Notes: generated by a model from the letters alone, not told the origin. A stretch of DNA of 64,000 nt from UMGS1590 sp963558655 (GCA_963558655.1 CAUWHJ010000013.1:1-64000); one strand, 5' to 3'; numbered from the stretch's first letter, positions 48,811 to 58,751 are shown. Numbers and translations: made by a program.

Positions 48811-49741
48811 AGAAACAAAGAAGGGCCTTGGCAAGGGGCTGGGTGCGCTTTTTGGCGGCGATGTGGCGTTGAACACGCTGGTGCAGCCGCCGCAGGCAGG
48901 GGCGGATACCTCGGAAGAGGTGGCGGCGCTGGCGGCAAAGGACGACACCTATATGCAGATGCCGGTGGCGGAGATTCACGAAAATCCGTGGCAGCCACGA
49001 CAACATTTTGATGAAGATGCACTGACCGACCTCACAGAGTCCATTCGTGAAAAGGGCGTGCTCTCGCCGCTCATTGTTTGCAAGAAGGACGGCAAAACGC
49101 TGGTGGTGGCTGGCGAGCGCCGTTTGCGTGCGGCGAAAAACGCTGGTTTGACTGAGGTGCCGGTGATTGTGCGTGATTTGAGCGATGAGGACATGGCACA
49201 GATTGCCCTGATTGAGAACATTCAGCGGGCGGATTTGAACGCCATTGAAGAAGCGAGCGGCTATGCGGCCCTCATCAAACGGTATGGCTACACGCAGCAG
49301 CAGCTGGCAGACTTGATGGGCAAGTCTCGCCCTTATATTGCCAATCTGTTGCGCTTATTGGAGCTGCCGGAAGTGGTGATGGACGCTCTGAAAGAGGGCA
49401 AAATCAGCGTCGGTCATGCGCGGGCGCTGTTGGCGATTAAAGACCCTGAACTGGCGGCTGGTTTGTGCAGTGATGTGATTGCACAGGATCTTTCGGTGCG
49501 TGCGCTGGAAAAGATGATTCAGGACATTCAACAGTACAGCGCCAGCTTAGACGAGAAGGTGAAACCGGCACGCAAAAGCCCAAACACCAAGTACCGTGCG
49601 CTGTGCGACCAGCTTGGCGAGCGGCTGCAAACCAAGGTGCAGGTGAGCGGCAGCGGCAAGAAGAGCCATCTTGTCATTGATTTTTACAGCGATGAGGACC
49701 TCACGCGTATTCTCGATGTGTTGGGCATTGAACTGTACTAG
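48803..49741 (+). CDS. parB: Chromosome partitioning protein ParB (Spo0J)
   Basis: A 312-residue ParB. It starts MAKETKKGLGKGLGALFGG, has the CTPase block GERRLRAAKNAGL, NIQRADLNAIEEA and an HTH near residues 165-190 (YTQQQLADLMGKSRPYIANLLRLLEL), and a C-terminal dimer domain. It binds parS, clamps and spreads with CTP. The start is GTG inside the end of parA. Confidence 0.97.
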   Translation: MAKETKKGLGKGLGALFGGDVALNTLVQPPQAGADTSEEVAALAAKDDTYMQMPVAEIHENPWQPRQHFDEDALTDLTESIREKGVLSPLIVCKKDGKTLVVAGERRLRAAKNAGLTEVPVIVRDLSDEDMAQIALIENIQRADLNAIEEASGYAALIKRYGYTQQQLADLMGKSRPYIANLLRLLELPEVVMDALKEGKISVGHARALLAIKDPELAAGLCSDVIAQDLSVRALEKMIQDIQQYSASLDEKVKPARKSPNTKYRALCDQLGERLQTKVQVSGSGKKSHLVIDFYSDEDLTRILDVLGIELY

Positions 49742-49750
49742 GAGCATTTT

Positions 49751-50986
49751 ATGAAAAGACAACCTACTCTTGCCATTATTGGCGGCGGCGCATCGGGCAT
49801 GGCGGCGGCACTTGCGGCTGCTGACGGCCGTGTGCGGGTGCAGCTTTACGAGAGCCAGAGCCGACTGGGCCGCAAGCTGTTGGCGACAGGCAACGGACGC
49901 TGCAATTTCTCTCATATGGATTTTGACGTGGCGAACTATCACGGGCAGCACCCTGCCTTTGTGCGAGACGCCCTGGCACGCTTTGATGAGGCGGATACGC
50001 TGGCGTTTTTTGAGGCGCTGGGGCTGGTGGCGACCACAGACGAGCGCGACCGCTACTATCCGGCATCGCTGCAAGCGCAGGCGGTGCTTGATGTATTGCG
50101 TCTGTCGCTGCAAGAGCGCGGTGTGGAGGTGCTGACGGACACACGCATTACAGGGCTGACGCGAGCGAAAAACGGGCATTTTGTGCTCCAACATGGCAAA
50201 GGGCGCAGCCATGCCGATGCGGTGATTATCGCCTGCGGCGGCGAAGCAGCGCCAAAGCTCGGCGGCAGCCGAGATGGCTACAAGCTGTTGCAGCAGATGG
50301 GGCATACGCTGGTGGCAACGGCGCCGGGCATTGTACAGCTTGAGGGCGAGGTGCAAAGCCTGAAAGCGGCTGCTGGCTTAAAACGGGACTGTGGCCTCAC
50401 GCTTCGCAGTGAAGGAAAGATGCTGGCGCAGGATTGCGGCGAGCTGCTTATCACCGCTTATGGCATTTCCGGCCCGCCGGTGCTCCAATGCTCCGGTTTT
50501 GCAGTGCGGGCGCTGGAGCGCGGCGAACGTGTGGAAGCCGTGATTGACTTTTTTCCGGATGAAAGTGCCAGCGATTTGACAGAGATGCTCCTGGCGCGTC
50601 ATGCACAGTTTGCCCAGCGCGATGCGGCGGCGTTCTTTGTGGGGCTGTTGCCACGGCTTTTGGCGCAGTGTGCGCTCAAGGCGTGCGGGGTGCGTCCGCA
50701 GGAACGGCTGACACAGGCGCAGGTGCGTGCGTTGGCAGAAAAACTTCACGCCTGGCCGGTGCGTATCACCGGCAGCCGTGGCTTTGCTGAGGCGCAGGTG
50801 ACGCTTGGCGGCATCGACACTGCCGATTTTGACAGCGCCACGCTTGGCTCGTGGTTGGTGCCACGGCTTTATGCCTGCGGCGAAGTGCTGGACATTGACG
50901 GCGACTGCGGCGGTTACAATCTGCAATGGGCGTGGTCGTCGGGACGGCTTGCCGGCAGCAGCGCGTTACAAGATTTACTTTATTGA
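49751..50986 (+). CDS. HI0933/BaiN-type flavoprotein
   Basis: A 411-residue NAD(P)/FAD-dependent oxidoreductase of the HI0933 family. It has GGGASGMAAALAA (near 11-23), the GRKLLATGNGRCNFS block and the C-terminal YACGEVLDIDGDCGGYNLQWAWSSG. Members bind FAD and probably reduce unsaturated substrates; BaiN of bile-acid degraders is one. It is nine bases downstream of parB in the same direction. The substrate is unknown. Confidence 0.9.
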   Translation: MKRQPTLAIIGGGASGMAAALAAADGRVRVQLYESQSRLGRKLLATGNGRCNFSHMDFDVANYHGQHPAFVRDALARFDEADTLAFFEALGLVATTDERDRYYPASLQAQAVLDVLRLSLQERGVEVLTDTRITGLTRAKNGHFVLQHGKGRSHADAVIIACGGEAAPKLGGSRDGYKLLQQMGHTLVATAPGIVQLEGEVQSLKAAAGLKRDCGLTLRSEGKMLAQDCGELLITAYGISGPPVLQCSGFAVRALERGERVEAVIDFFPDESASDLTEMLLARHAQFAQRDAAAFFVGLLPRLLAQCALKACGVRPQERLTQAQVRALAEKLHAWPVRITGSRGFAEAQVTLGGIDTADFDSATLGSWLVPRLYACGEVLDIDGDCGGYNLQWAWSSGRLAGSSALQDLLY

Positions 50987-51008
50987 ATAATATAAAGAAG
51001 GTGAAAAT

Positions 51009-51701
51009 ATGTCATTGTGGGATATTGTGATCGTCCTTGCGGTTTGTCTCGCCATTTTTCGTGGCTATTTCAAGGGTCTTTGCCGCCGTCTCAGCGATTG
51101 GGTGGGCATGGTGATTGCCGGCTGTGTCGCCTGCCTTTCGGTGAATCAGCTCAACGCCTTTGTCACGGGCACTTTCGGCGTGGACGGCCAAAGCAAGCTG
51201 GCGCAGTGGCTGGAGGACTATTTTGCCACCCGTGTGGCGTCTAATCCGGATAATCAGCTGGAAAGCCTCAAGCAATGGGTGGCGAATTTGTTTTTGCCGG
51301 ACACCTTGAAGGAAAATTTGTACAATGCCATTGATAGCTCTGCTGGTGAAATTTATGTGAGCATTTACGAGCAAGTGGCGCGTGCTTTGGCGAACCCTCT
51401 GTGGCATTTGGTGCTGATTGTGGTGGGCACCATGGTGTTTTTTGCGCTGCTTATTCTTGTGGGCGAGCTGTTGGGCATTGTGATGCGGCGTTTCCATGTG
51501 ACGATGGTGATTGACCGCTTTTTGGGCGCCATTGCCAGCGGTTTTCTGATGATGATTGTGATTGGGTTGTTCACCGCCATTTGTGTGCTGATTGTGCCGG
51601 AAGCATCGGGCTGGTTTGGGCGTGCGCTGCACAACAGCCTGATGGGGCCTATGCTGAATCAGGCGATAGACGGCCTTATCAAAGGAGGGCTTTTCTTCTA
51701 A
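51009..51701 (+). CDS. CvpA family membrane protein
   Basis: A 230-residue protein with four predicted helices and the CvpA start MSLWDIVIVLAVCLAIFRGYFKGL. The family is required for colicin V secretion in E. coli and tied to envelope integrity elsewhere; its biochemical role is unclear. A helix-breaking loop (about 55-120) is longer than in short members. The next gene starts at the base after the stop. Confidence 0.85.
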   Translation: MSLWDIVIVLAVCLAIFRGYFKGLCRRLSDWVGMVIAGCVACLSVNQLNAFVTGTFGVDGQSKLAQWLEDYFATRVASNPDNQLESLKQWVANLFLPDTLKENLYNAIDSSAGEIYVSIYEQVARALANPLWHLVLIVVGTMVFFALLILVGELLGIVMRRFHVTMVIDRFLGAIASGFLMMIVIGLFTAICVLIVPEASGWFGRALHNSLMGPMLNQAIDGLIKGGLFF

Positions 51702-52664
51702 ATGGAGCTTTTTTATAACGACTACGCCACCTTCCTCAAGCATTATTATGAAGAGCCGGTGTATAAGATTCCCGTGAATTTGGCAGGCGGCAGCTGTCCG
51801 AACAGAGATGGGCGTTTGAGCACGGGCGGGTGTAGTTTTTGCGATGAGAGCGGCGCCGGTTTTCAGGCGCTGCCGGATGATCTCTCCATTCCCGAGCAGA
51901 TTGCCGAGAACAAGGCGTTCTATGCCCGCCGTTTCAAATGCAAGCATTTCATTGTGTATTTGCAGACGTTTTCCAACACTTATATGCCGCTGTCCCGCTT
52001 TAAGCGTGTGATTGAAGCTGCCACTGCCGACCCTGCCATCATTGGCCTTTCCGTGTCCACCCGACCGGATTTGGTGCATCCTGCCTATCTGGAAGCGCTG
52101 GCAGAGCTGCGTGAACGTTGCGGCGGGCTGGATATTGACATTGAACTGGGGCTGCAAACGGTGAATTATCGCACGCTGCAAGCGGTGAACCGTGGGCACA
52201 CGCTGGCGGCGTTTGTTGATGCGGTGCCGCGGATTCGCGCCTATGATTTTTCCACCTGCGCCCATGTGATTTTGAACCTTCCCGGCGACGATGCGCTTGA
52301 TGCCAGAGAAACGGCGCGTATGCTTTCGGCACTGCACGTGGACATGGTGAAGCTGCACTCGCTGTACATTGTTGGCGGCACACGGTTGGCGAGACAATAT
52401 GTGCTCGGCGAGTTTGACATGATTAGCCTGGACGAGTATGTGAATCGGGTGGTGGATTTTCTGGAGCTGCTCGACCCGAAAATTGTCATTCAGCGGCTTG
52501 TTGGCAAAGGGCCGCAGGAAAATCTGATTTTCTGCAACTGGGAAACGAGCTGGTGGAAAATCAAAGACGCCATCAACGCCGAATTTGAACGCCGTGGCAC
52601 TTATCAGGGCGCGCGCTTCGATTATCTGGGCGGTGCGCTGATTGACGATCTGGCGGCGGAGTAA
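51702..52664 (+). CDS. YhcC-like (TIGR01212) radical SAM protein
   Basis: A 320-residue radical SAM enzyme. The cluster Cys are in CPNRDGRLSTGGCSFC (C32, C44 and C47), with the family's GLSVSTRPD and ELGLQTVN blocks. The substrate is not known to me. It is separate from the SCIFF peptide and does not carry the SPASM domain expected of its maturase. Start ATG directly follows the CvpA stop, with AAAGGAGGG inside the end of that gene. Confidence 0.88.
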   Translation: MELFYNDYATFLKHYYEEPVYKIPVNLAGGSCPNRDGRLSTGGCSFCDESGAGFQALPDDLSIPEQIAENKAFYARRFKCKHFIVYLQTFSNTYMPLSRFKRVIEAATADPAIIGLSVSTRPDLVHPAYLEALAELRERCGGLDIDIELGLQTVNYRTLQAVNRGHTLAAFVDAVPRIRAYDFSTCAHVILNLPGDDALDARETARMLSALHVDMVKLHSLYIVGGTRLARQYVLGEFDMISLDEYVNRVVDFLELLDPKIVIQRLVGKGPQENLIFCNWETSWWKIKDAINAEFERRGTYQGARFDYLGGALIDDLAAE

Positions 52665-52694
52665 CGGCAGGCGGAAGAAAGAGGTGAGAAACCC

Positions 52695-53636
52695 ATGCCA
52701 TTAGACAACCTTTTCACCGTGCCGCTTTTGGCATCGTTGGAGCCTGATGTGGCTGGCGATGTGGCGGATACAGCGGCAGAGACGGTGGAAACGGTGACAG
52801 ACAGCGCCATCGACCAACTGGATGCGCTGAGCGAATTTTTTTCTTTCTTTAATTTGAACAACGTGCTCACCATTGGTGTGCGTGTGCTGGTGATTGTGTT
52901 GGTGTTCGTGCTGGCGTATCGTGGGGCACGCATCTTGGTGAACCGTGCCTACGACACGCGCTATCGCATCAGTCGTGTGAGCGATGAAAACCGCAAGCAA
53001 TTAGAAACATCGCGCCGTATGGTGCTGAGTGTGATTTTCTATGCCATGCTCATCATTGGCGCCATGGCGGTGTTGGGCATTTTTGGTTTTGACATTCGCG
53101 CCCTGGCAACATCAGCAGGGATTGCCGGTGCGGCGCTGGTGCTCATTAGCCAGAATGTCATTCTCGACTGGATCAACGGTGTGTTTATTCTTGTGGAGCG
53201 GCAGTTCAGCGTGGGCGACTATGTGAAAATCGGCGAGTACGCCGGCGAGGTGCAGAGCATTACCATTCGCTGTACCGTGATTAAGACCGATTTTAACGAA
53301 ACTGTGCGGATTCCGAACGGCGATATTAACGTGGTGGTCAACTATACGCAGGAGCCTGTGACGGAGTTTTTTGATATTCGTATTCACGATGCCTCAAGGC
53401 TCGATGAAGGGCGGGCGGTGCTGGAAGAAGTGTGCGCCCTGGTGAACGACCGCCATGCCGATGTGCTTGTAGCGCCGTGCCGTGTGCTCGGCGTGCAGGA
53501 AATCATCGGCACTGGGCTGACCATGCGCCTGACCTTTCAGAGCCGTAAGAGCGATACCTATGCCATATTGCGTAGCCTGCGTGAAGAGTGTATTCATGCG
53601 CTGAATGCGGTGGGCTTGCAGCAGCAGCTCAGCTGA
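52695..53636 (+). CDS. Small-conductance mechanosensitive channel (MscS)
   Basis: A 313-residue MscS protein. After an acidic N-terminal part three helices follow (about 50-72, 108-130, 137-160), the pore helix containing ALATSAGIAGAALVLISQNVILDWINGVFILVE. Next is the beta domain (VGDYVKIGEYAGEVQSITIRCTVIKT, IPNGDI) and a C-terminal mixed domain. It opens on membrane tension and releases solutes during osmotic downshift. The ATG follows GAGGTGAG. Confidence 0.92.
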   Translation: MPLDNLFTVPLLASLEPDVAGDVADTAAETVETVTDSAIDQLDALSEFFSFFNLNNVLTIGVRVLVIVLVFVLAYRGARILVNRAYDTRYRISRVSDENRKQLETSRRMVLSVIFYAMLIIGAMAVLGIFGFDIRALATSAGIAGAALVLISQNVILDWINGVFILVERQFSVGDYVKIGEYAGEVQSITIRCTVIKTDFNETVRIPNGDINVVVNYTQEPVTEFFDIRIHDASRLDEGRAVLEEVCALVNDRHADVLVAPCRVLGVQEIIGTGLTMRLTFQSRKSDTYAILRSLREECIHALNAVGLQQQLS

Positions 53637-53687
53637 TTTGTCAGCGCATTTGTTTGAAAACAATTTGTCGAGAAAGGAGAAGCAGCC

Positions 53688-53897
53688 ATGCCAATGAAAC
53701 TCAATGTCGGCGATATGGTCGAACTAAAAAAAGCCCATCCTTGCGGGAGCAAACAGTTTCTGATTACCCGTGTTGGTATGGACTTTCGTATTCGCTGCCA
53801 GGGCTGTGGGCACGAAGCGTGGATTTCACGCATCAAGCTGGAACGTGCCATTCGCAAGGTGATGCCGCAGGCAGCGGACGACAATGAAGAAAAATAA
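53688..53897 (+). CDS. DUF951 family protein
   Basis: A 69-residue basic protein matching DUF951: VGDMVELKKAHPCGSKQFLITRVGMDFRIRCQGCGHE. Three cysteines (one in HPCG, two in CQGC) suggest metal binding; the function is unknown. It typically lies near parB and MscS, as here. The RBS AAAGGAG precedes the ATG. Confidence 0.9.
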   Translation: MPMKLNVGDMVELKKAHPCGSKQFLITRVGMDFRIRCQGCGHEAWISRIKLERAIRKVMPQAADDNEEK

Positions 53898-53936
53898 CTG
53901 AAAATAATAAAAGTGCTCTTAAAATAAGAGCACATA

Positions 53937-53980
53937 AAAAGGGACAGCAACCGCCAAACGGCTGTACTGTCCCTTTTGTC
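53937..53980. terminator. Bidirectional terminator
   Basis: AAAAGGGACAG and CTGTCCCTTTT with inner pairing, between convergent genes. Confidence 0.85.
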
Positions 53981-53986
53981 TGTTGT

Positions 53987-55063
53987 TTAATAAGGATCGC
54001 GCGGAAAGTTGTCCGCCATCATTTGATGCGCCTTCATGTGGGTGGCTTGCAGGTAGCTGTCTAAAAGCTCCTGCCCCACATAGCTCTGGCTGATGTATTC
54101 GTTATGAATACCGGCACGTTTGAGGTCGGCAGCCAATGCGGTGTAGGCGCCGATGTTTTGAATAAACAGCTGGTCTGGCCGTGCGCCGTTTTCAAAGAAG
54201 AAATCCCACAGGCGGCGCAAAAGCGTTTCCGCCCAGCCGCTTTCCGGCAAGATGACCTCGCTCCATTCGATGAAGCCGGTTTCCAAATCCACCAGGAAAA
54301 ACGAGCGTGGCAGCATACTTTTGCCGGACACCATCAGCGGCAGATAGAAGAAATACAGCTCGTAGACGTGGCCATCGTTTGGCAGACGCTTCACACGGGC
54401 ATCGGTAAATTCATCAACGACACAGCCCGATGCTTGCAGCCATTCGCTGCGTGTGAGCACAAAATCGTCTGTTTGCACGGGGCCGTCCTCGGTGAGCAGA
54501 AAGGCAGCGGTGCGGAAGCGTTCTTTGCCGCCCTGCCGCTGCAAACGATAGCGCGCGCTGGCATCGTCGTTTAGCTGGCATTTGGTGAGCAAGCGCAAAA
54601 TGGCACGCAGATAGCGTTCCAAATGGGCGAAATCACGGTTGTCCACAATGGTTGCCAAGCCGTAGCCCGGACGCTGGCGGCGGAAGGTGATGCAGTGCTC
54701 ACGCCCGTCCAGCTGACGTTTTTCGTAGCTGTTTAAGTTGGGCATATTGTAGCCCACTTCCAGATAATAGCCGTCGTAGCGGGCGACAAACTCATCGGCA
54801 GAAAGCACGTCATCGTCTGCAAACGGTTCCTGCTCCTGTTCTGCCAGCCATGCCCGCAAACCGGTTAAGCCGAGCATGAGACGAATGTCGCTGGTGCCCT
54901 CGCCATCGTCCTCCATCACAACGAGCACATAGGCGTCGGGATGGGCAGGGTCGATGAGCATAAAGGGCGCAATATTGCTCTCCCACGGGGCGAAACGGTT
55001 AATATCTTCCGCCACAGTGTAGAGGGCGTCATTTTGGTAGTGTTCTGTGGTTGCGTTGGTCAT
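53987..55063 (-). CDS. Uncharacterised protein (possible DUF7309/DUF6930-like domains)
   Basis: A 358-residue soluble protein. The C-terminal third (MLPRSFFLVDLETGFIEWSEVILPESGW, then RPDQLFIQNIGAYTALAADLKRAGI) resembles DUF6930, in which a stored value is paired with a deduced surface; the N-terminal part may be the DUF7309 kind that goes with it. I am not sure of either. No catalytic motif was seen. The RBS GATAGGAGA precedes the ATG. It stands alone. Confidence 0.6.
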   Translation of the reverse strand: MTNATTEHYQNDALYTVAEDINRFAPWESNIAPFMLIDPAHPDAYVLVVMEDDGEGTSDIRLMLGLTGLRAWLAEQEQEPFADDDVLSADEFVARYDGYYLEVGYNMPNLNSYEKRQLDGREHCITFRRQRPGYGLATIVDNRDFAHLERYLRAILRLLTKCQLNDDASARYRLQRQGGKERFRTAAFLLTEDGPVQTDDFVLTRSEWLQASGCVVDEFTDARVKRLPNDGHVYELYFFYLPLMVSGKSMLPRSFFLVDLETGFIEWSEVILPESGWAETLLRRLWDFFFENGARPDQLFIQNIGAYTALAADLKRAGIHNEYISQSYVGQELLDSYLQATHMKAHQMMADNFPRDPY

Positions 55064-55224
55064 AATATTCTCCTATCGGTGAACCCGATGTTAGTAGTGT
55101 TATTGAAAAATGAGATGTTCTCTTTGTATTATAAATCGTTCACATACGCATCTCAAGAGTTGACGCAACGCTTTTTGAATTTGTTTGGATTTTGTTTAAT
55201 TTATTTTTTGAAAGGAGTGGTTGT

Positions 55225-56601
55225 ATGAAAACGCCACTATGGACGGCGCTTTCTGCTCATGTGGCGAAAGCGGCGCAAAGCACCCACACGCCCGGGCACA
55301 AAAGCGGGCGGCTAATTCCTGCTGCTTTGCGCGAAGCGTGGGGCGAGGCGGTGTGGCATTACGACCTCACAGAGCTGCCGGGGCTGGATAATCTGGCGCA
55401 TCCGGAAGAGGTGCTCGCCGCTTCGATGGCAGAGTGGGCAAAGGACCGCAGCGTTGCCCATGTGCAATATCTGCTCGGGGGCAGTTCGCTGGGGCTGAAA
55501 GCAGCCATGCTGGCGCTGTGTCGTGGCGAAAAGGTGTTTGTACCACGCCACGCTCACCATAGCATCTACGAAGGGCTGGCGCTGGCAGGTGCTACGGTGG
55601 TGCCGCTTGAGGTGTGCTTTGATGAAGCGCTTGGAATACCCCTGGGCGTGGCGCCGGAAACCCTCGCTGCTGCCTGCGAAGCGCATCCGGATTGCCGGCG
55701 TATGGTGCTGGTGCATCCCACCTACCATGGCATCACCTGGCAGAATGAAGCGCTCGTATCCCTGGCACGGCAGAAAGGCGTACTGACGATTGCCGACAGC
55801 GCACACGGCGCACATTTTACGAGCACTTTCACGCCGCCTTCTGCCCTGGCGCTGGGTGCAGAAGTGGCGGTGGAAAGTGCTCATAAAACGCTGCCCTGTC
55901 TGACCCAGGCGAGCATTCTCCTGGTGCGTGAAGAGGCGTTGGTGGCGCCGTTGGTGCAGGCGGTGGCGCTTTTGCACACCACCTCGCCAAGCTATCTGTT
56001 GATGGCGAGTTTGGAGCAGGCGGGTGCCTGGCTTGCCAATGAGGGCGAGGCCGTGATGGAGGTGGGCGTGCAGCGCATCGCTGCGCTTGAGGAACGTTTT
56101 GCCCAAAACGCACAGCATATGCACATCATGCGAAAAAAAGCATGGCGGCAGGACCCGTTCAAACTCTATCTGCACTGTGCACACGCCAGCGGCGAAACAC
56201 TGGCGCAGATGTTGGCGGCAGAAGGGGTGGACGCCGAAATGGCAGATGGCAGCGGCTGTCTGCTCATGCTGGGTTTAGATGGTGTAGATGCTGCGTTGGA
56301 AAAGGCGCTGTTTGCGGTGGACGCTGCGCTGGCGCAGGTGCAGGAGCCGCTGCCGGCGCCATGCTATCTGCAAACGCCGCCGGAGCGTGTGGTGTCTCTT
56401 GCCGATGCCTGGCTGGCACCACGCCGCACGCTGCCACTTTCAGAGGCGGTGGGCGAGGTGGCGGCAGCGCTCGTGGAAGCCTATCCGCCGGGGATACCGC
56501 TGGTGCTGCCTGGTGAGCGCATCACAGAGGCGGTGGTGCAGGCGTGGACAGCGAGCGGACGTCCTGCCGAGAGATGCGTGGAGGTGCTCGACAAGCGGTG
56601 A
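55225..56601 (+). CDS. Orn/Lys/Arg decarboxylase family PLP enzyme
   Basis: A 458-residue fold-type I decarboxylase of the short Gram-positive type. Marks are THTPGHKSG near the start, DSAHGAHF (191-198), and the PLP lysine K221 in ESAHKTLP. Members decarboxylate arginine, lysine or ornithine to polyamine precursors; which one is not clear. In many Bacillota it stands directly before tmk and holB; here tmk is missing. The ATG at 55225 follows AAAGGAG. Confidence 0.9.
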   Translation: MKTPLWTALSAHVAKAAQSTHTPGHKSGRLIPAALREAWGEAVWHYDLTELPGLDNLAHPEEVLAASMAEWAKDRSVAHVQYLLGGSSLGLKAAMLALCRGEKVFVPRHAHHSIYEGLALAGATVVPLEVCFDEALGIPLGVAPETLAAACEAHPDCRRMVLVHPTYHGITWQNEALVSLARQKGVLTIADSAHGAHFTSTFTPPSALALGAEVAVESAHKTLPCLTQASILLVREEALVAPLVQAVALLHTTSPSYLLMASLEQAGAWLANEGEAVMEVGVQRIAALEERFAQNAQHMHIMRKKAWRQDPFKLYLHCAHASGETLAQMLAAEGVDAEMADGSGCLLMLGLDGVDAALEKALFAVDAALAQVQEPLPAPCYLQTPPERVVSLADAWLAPRRTLPLSEAVGEVAAALVEAYPPGIPLVLPGERITEAVVQAWTASGRPAERCVEVLDKR

Positions 56602-56677
56602 AAAAACATCTATAATAAAATGAGAATTTGTCTGCTGTTGGCGCAGCGCCGGCGGCAGTGAGAGCAAAGGAGAACCT

Positions 56678-57619
56678 ATGCAATTTCGTGAGATTGTCGG
56701 CCAGAGCAGTGCCTGTATGCAGCTGCGCCGTGCTTTCCTTCATGGCCGTTTGAGCCACGCATATATTTTCGATGGGCCGGAAGGTGTCGGCAAACGCACA
56801 ACGGCGCTTGCTTTGGCAGCGCTCCTGCTTTGCGAGACGCCGCACGAGGGCGACAGCTGCGGGGCGTGTGCCTCCTGCAAGCAGCTTGCCGCAGGCACCC
56901 ATCCCGATTGCCACCTCATTGCGCCAGATGGCCGTGGCATTAAGATTAAGCAGATTCGTGAACTGCGGGCACGGCTTTCGGGCACGGCAAGCTACGGCGG
57001 CTATACCGTTGTGATTATTGACGCTGCCGAAACCATGACGCTGGAAGCCGCCAACGCTTTTTTGAAAACGGTGGAAGAGCCGCAAGGGCCAACCTGCTTC
57101 ATTCTTGTGACCAATGGGGCGGAACGCCTGCCGGATACCATTCGCTCACGGGCGCAGACGGTGCGCTTTGCGCCGCTTTCGCAAGCAAATTTGGCTCATC
57201 TTTTAGGCACTGCTGCCGACACGCCCGAAGGGCACATTGCACTGGATTTGGCGCAAGGCTCCATCAGCAGGGCGCAGGCACTGCTTGCAGATGAGGCGCA
57301 GCGCAGCACGCTGATGGCACGACGAGAGGCGCTGGAAACGCTCTTGAGACAGTTGCCCACGCAGCATGACGGCGCCCTCTTGCGCTTTGCCGATGGCTTT
57401 AGCGGCGACCGTGACGGGGTGCTGGCGGAGGTGCTGCTCATTCGCCGCTATTATGAAGCACGCTTGAAAGAGAGCGCAGCCGCAGGCGGCGACCTCAGCG
57501 TTCCCCTGACGGTGCTGCATGACACCACCGTTGCGCTGGAGCGGCTGGGCACCAACGCCGAACCGTCCTTTATTTTGGGGGCGCTTCTCATCACCATGGC
57601 GCAGCACAGCCGTCATTAG
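56678..57619 (+). CDS. holB: DNA polymerase III delta' subunit
   Basis: A 313-residue clamp-loader subunit. It has GPEGVGKR (33-40, Walker A with Arg at the last position), a zinc module CGACASC with an earlier and later Cys (about 52-65), and the block EAANAFLKTVEEPQGPTCFILVT. It loads the sliding clamp together with delta and tau/gamma. The RBS AAAGGAG precedes the ATG. Confidence 0.93.
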   Translation: MQFREIVGQSSACMQLRRAFLHGRLSHAYIFDGPEGVGKRTTALALAALLLCETPHEGDSCGACASCKQLAAGTHPDCHLIAPDGRGIKIKQIRELRARLSGTASYGGYTVVIIDAAETMTLEAANAFLKTVEEPQGPTCFILVTNGAERLPDTIRSRAQTVRFAPLSQANLAHLLGTAADTPEGHIALDLAQGSISRAQALLADEAQRSTLMARREALETLLRQLPTQHDGALLRFADGFSGDRDGVLAEVLLIRRYYEARLKESAAAGGDLSVPLTVLHDTTVALERLGTNAEPSFILGALLITMAQHSRH

Positions 57620-57671
57620 CGCAGCCAAAAGCGCATCAAAGCCACTAGAGCCACTAGAAAGGAGAGCTTCT

Positions 57672-58751
57672 ATGCCAGAGATTATAGGCGTACAATTTCA
57701 AAACGCCGGAAAAATATACGACTTCGACAGCCTGGGCGAACAGATTGAAAGCGGTGAATATGTCATCGTTGAAACAGGGCGGGGAATGGAATATGCTCGT
57801 GTAGCCCTGGGCACCCATTGGCTGCCGGAAGAGGACTTAAAAGAGCCGTTAAAACCTATCTTGCGCCGAGCTACGGCGGAGGACGCCGCCACCTATGCGG
57901 ACAATCTGGAGGCGGCGAAAGAGGCGTATCGCATTTGTCAGGAAAAGATTGCCTACTGCCATCTTGATATGAAACTGGTCAATGTGGAATACACCTTCGA
58001 CCGTGCCAAGGTTATTTTCAATTTCACCGCCGATGAGCGTGTGGATTTTCGTGAACTCATTAAAGAATTGGCGGCTGTTTTTCATACCCGCATTGAATTG
58101 CGCCAGATTGGCGTGCGTGATGAAGCCAAAATCATCGGCGGCGTGGGCATCTGCGGTCAGCCGCTGTGCTGCCATCGTTTCCTGAACGAATTTTTGCCGG
58201 TGTCCATTAAAATGGCAAAAGAGCAGAATCTTTCGCTGAACCCAACAAAAATCAGCGGCTGCTGCGGGCGTTTGCTGTGTTGTCTCAACTACGAAAACGA
58301 GCACTATGTGGAAAGCAACCGCCGTGCCAAAGAAGAGGCACGGGCGGCACGGGCCTCTGCCAAAAAAGAAGCAGAGCTGGCGGAAAGTTTAACCGCAGCC
58401 GCTTATCCGGACGAAAAAGAAGAGCTGCTGGAAAGTGAGAAAACAGATATAACGGTGGAAACCTATTACGACCCATCGCTTGTTTCCACTACCGTGGAAG
58501 CCATCAAGCATGAGGGCGGCAGCAATCGCCGTTCCAGCAGCCGCAGCAAAAACGACCACCGTGATAAAAAACAGAATGCCCCACGGGACAATAAGAACCA
58601 GAAACCAAAGAAACCAAAACGCAGCGCCAGCGACCACGAAGAATTTTTACCAAAAGAAGAAAAAATTCGCAACAAGCCACGCAAACGTGGCAGCCGTGGC
58701 GGACGCAGCCGGAATAAGAGCAATGGCAACCGTAAACCATCGGATAAGTGA
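57672..58751 (+). CDS. ricT: RicT/YaaT (PSP1 domain) protein
   Basis: A 359-residue protein. The PSP1 domain (about 1-200) has CHRFLNEFLPVSIKMAKEQNLSLNPTKISGCCGRLLCCL, whose Cys bind Fe-S clusters in the Bacillus Y-complex. A long Lys/Arg/Ser/Asn-rich tail (about 280-359) is unusual and probably disordered, possibly RNA-binding. In Bacillus RicT acts with RicA and RicF in RNase Y-dependent RNA maturation. The ATG at 57672 follows AAAGGAGAG; a longer frame overlaps holB. Confidence 0.92.
   Translation: MPEIIGVQFQNAGKIYDFDSLGEQIESGEYVIVETGRGMEYARVALGTHWLPEEDLKEPLKPILRRATAEDAATYADNLEAAKEAYRICQEKIAYCHLDMKLVNVEYTFDRAKVIFNFTADERVDFRELIKELAAVFHTRIELRQIGVRDEAKIIGGVGICGQPLCCHRFLNEFLPVSIKMAKEQNLSLNPTKISGCCGRLLCCLNYENEHYVESNRRAKEEARAARASAKKEAELAESLTAAAYPDEKEELLESEKTDITVETYYDPSLVSTTVEAIKHEGGSNRRSSSRSKNDHRDKKQNAPRDNKNQKPKKPKRSASDHEEFLPKEEKIRNKPRKRGSRGGRSRNKSNGNRKPSDK

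Noticed and set aside
51012..52397. 461-codon minus-strand frame opposite cvpA and the radical SAM gene
   Set aside because: It spans two real genes on the other strand and is rich in His, Gln and Arg; no start signal.
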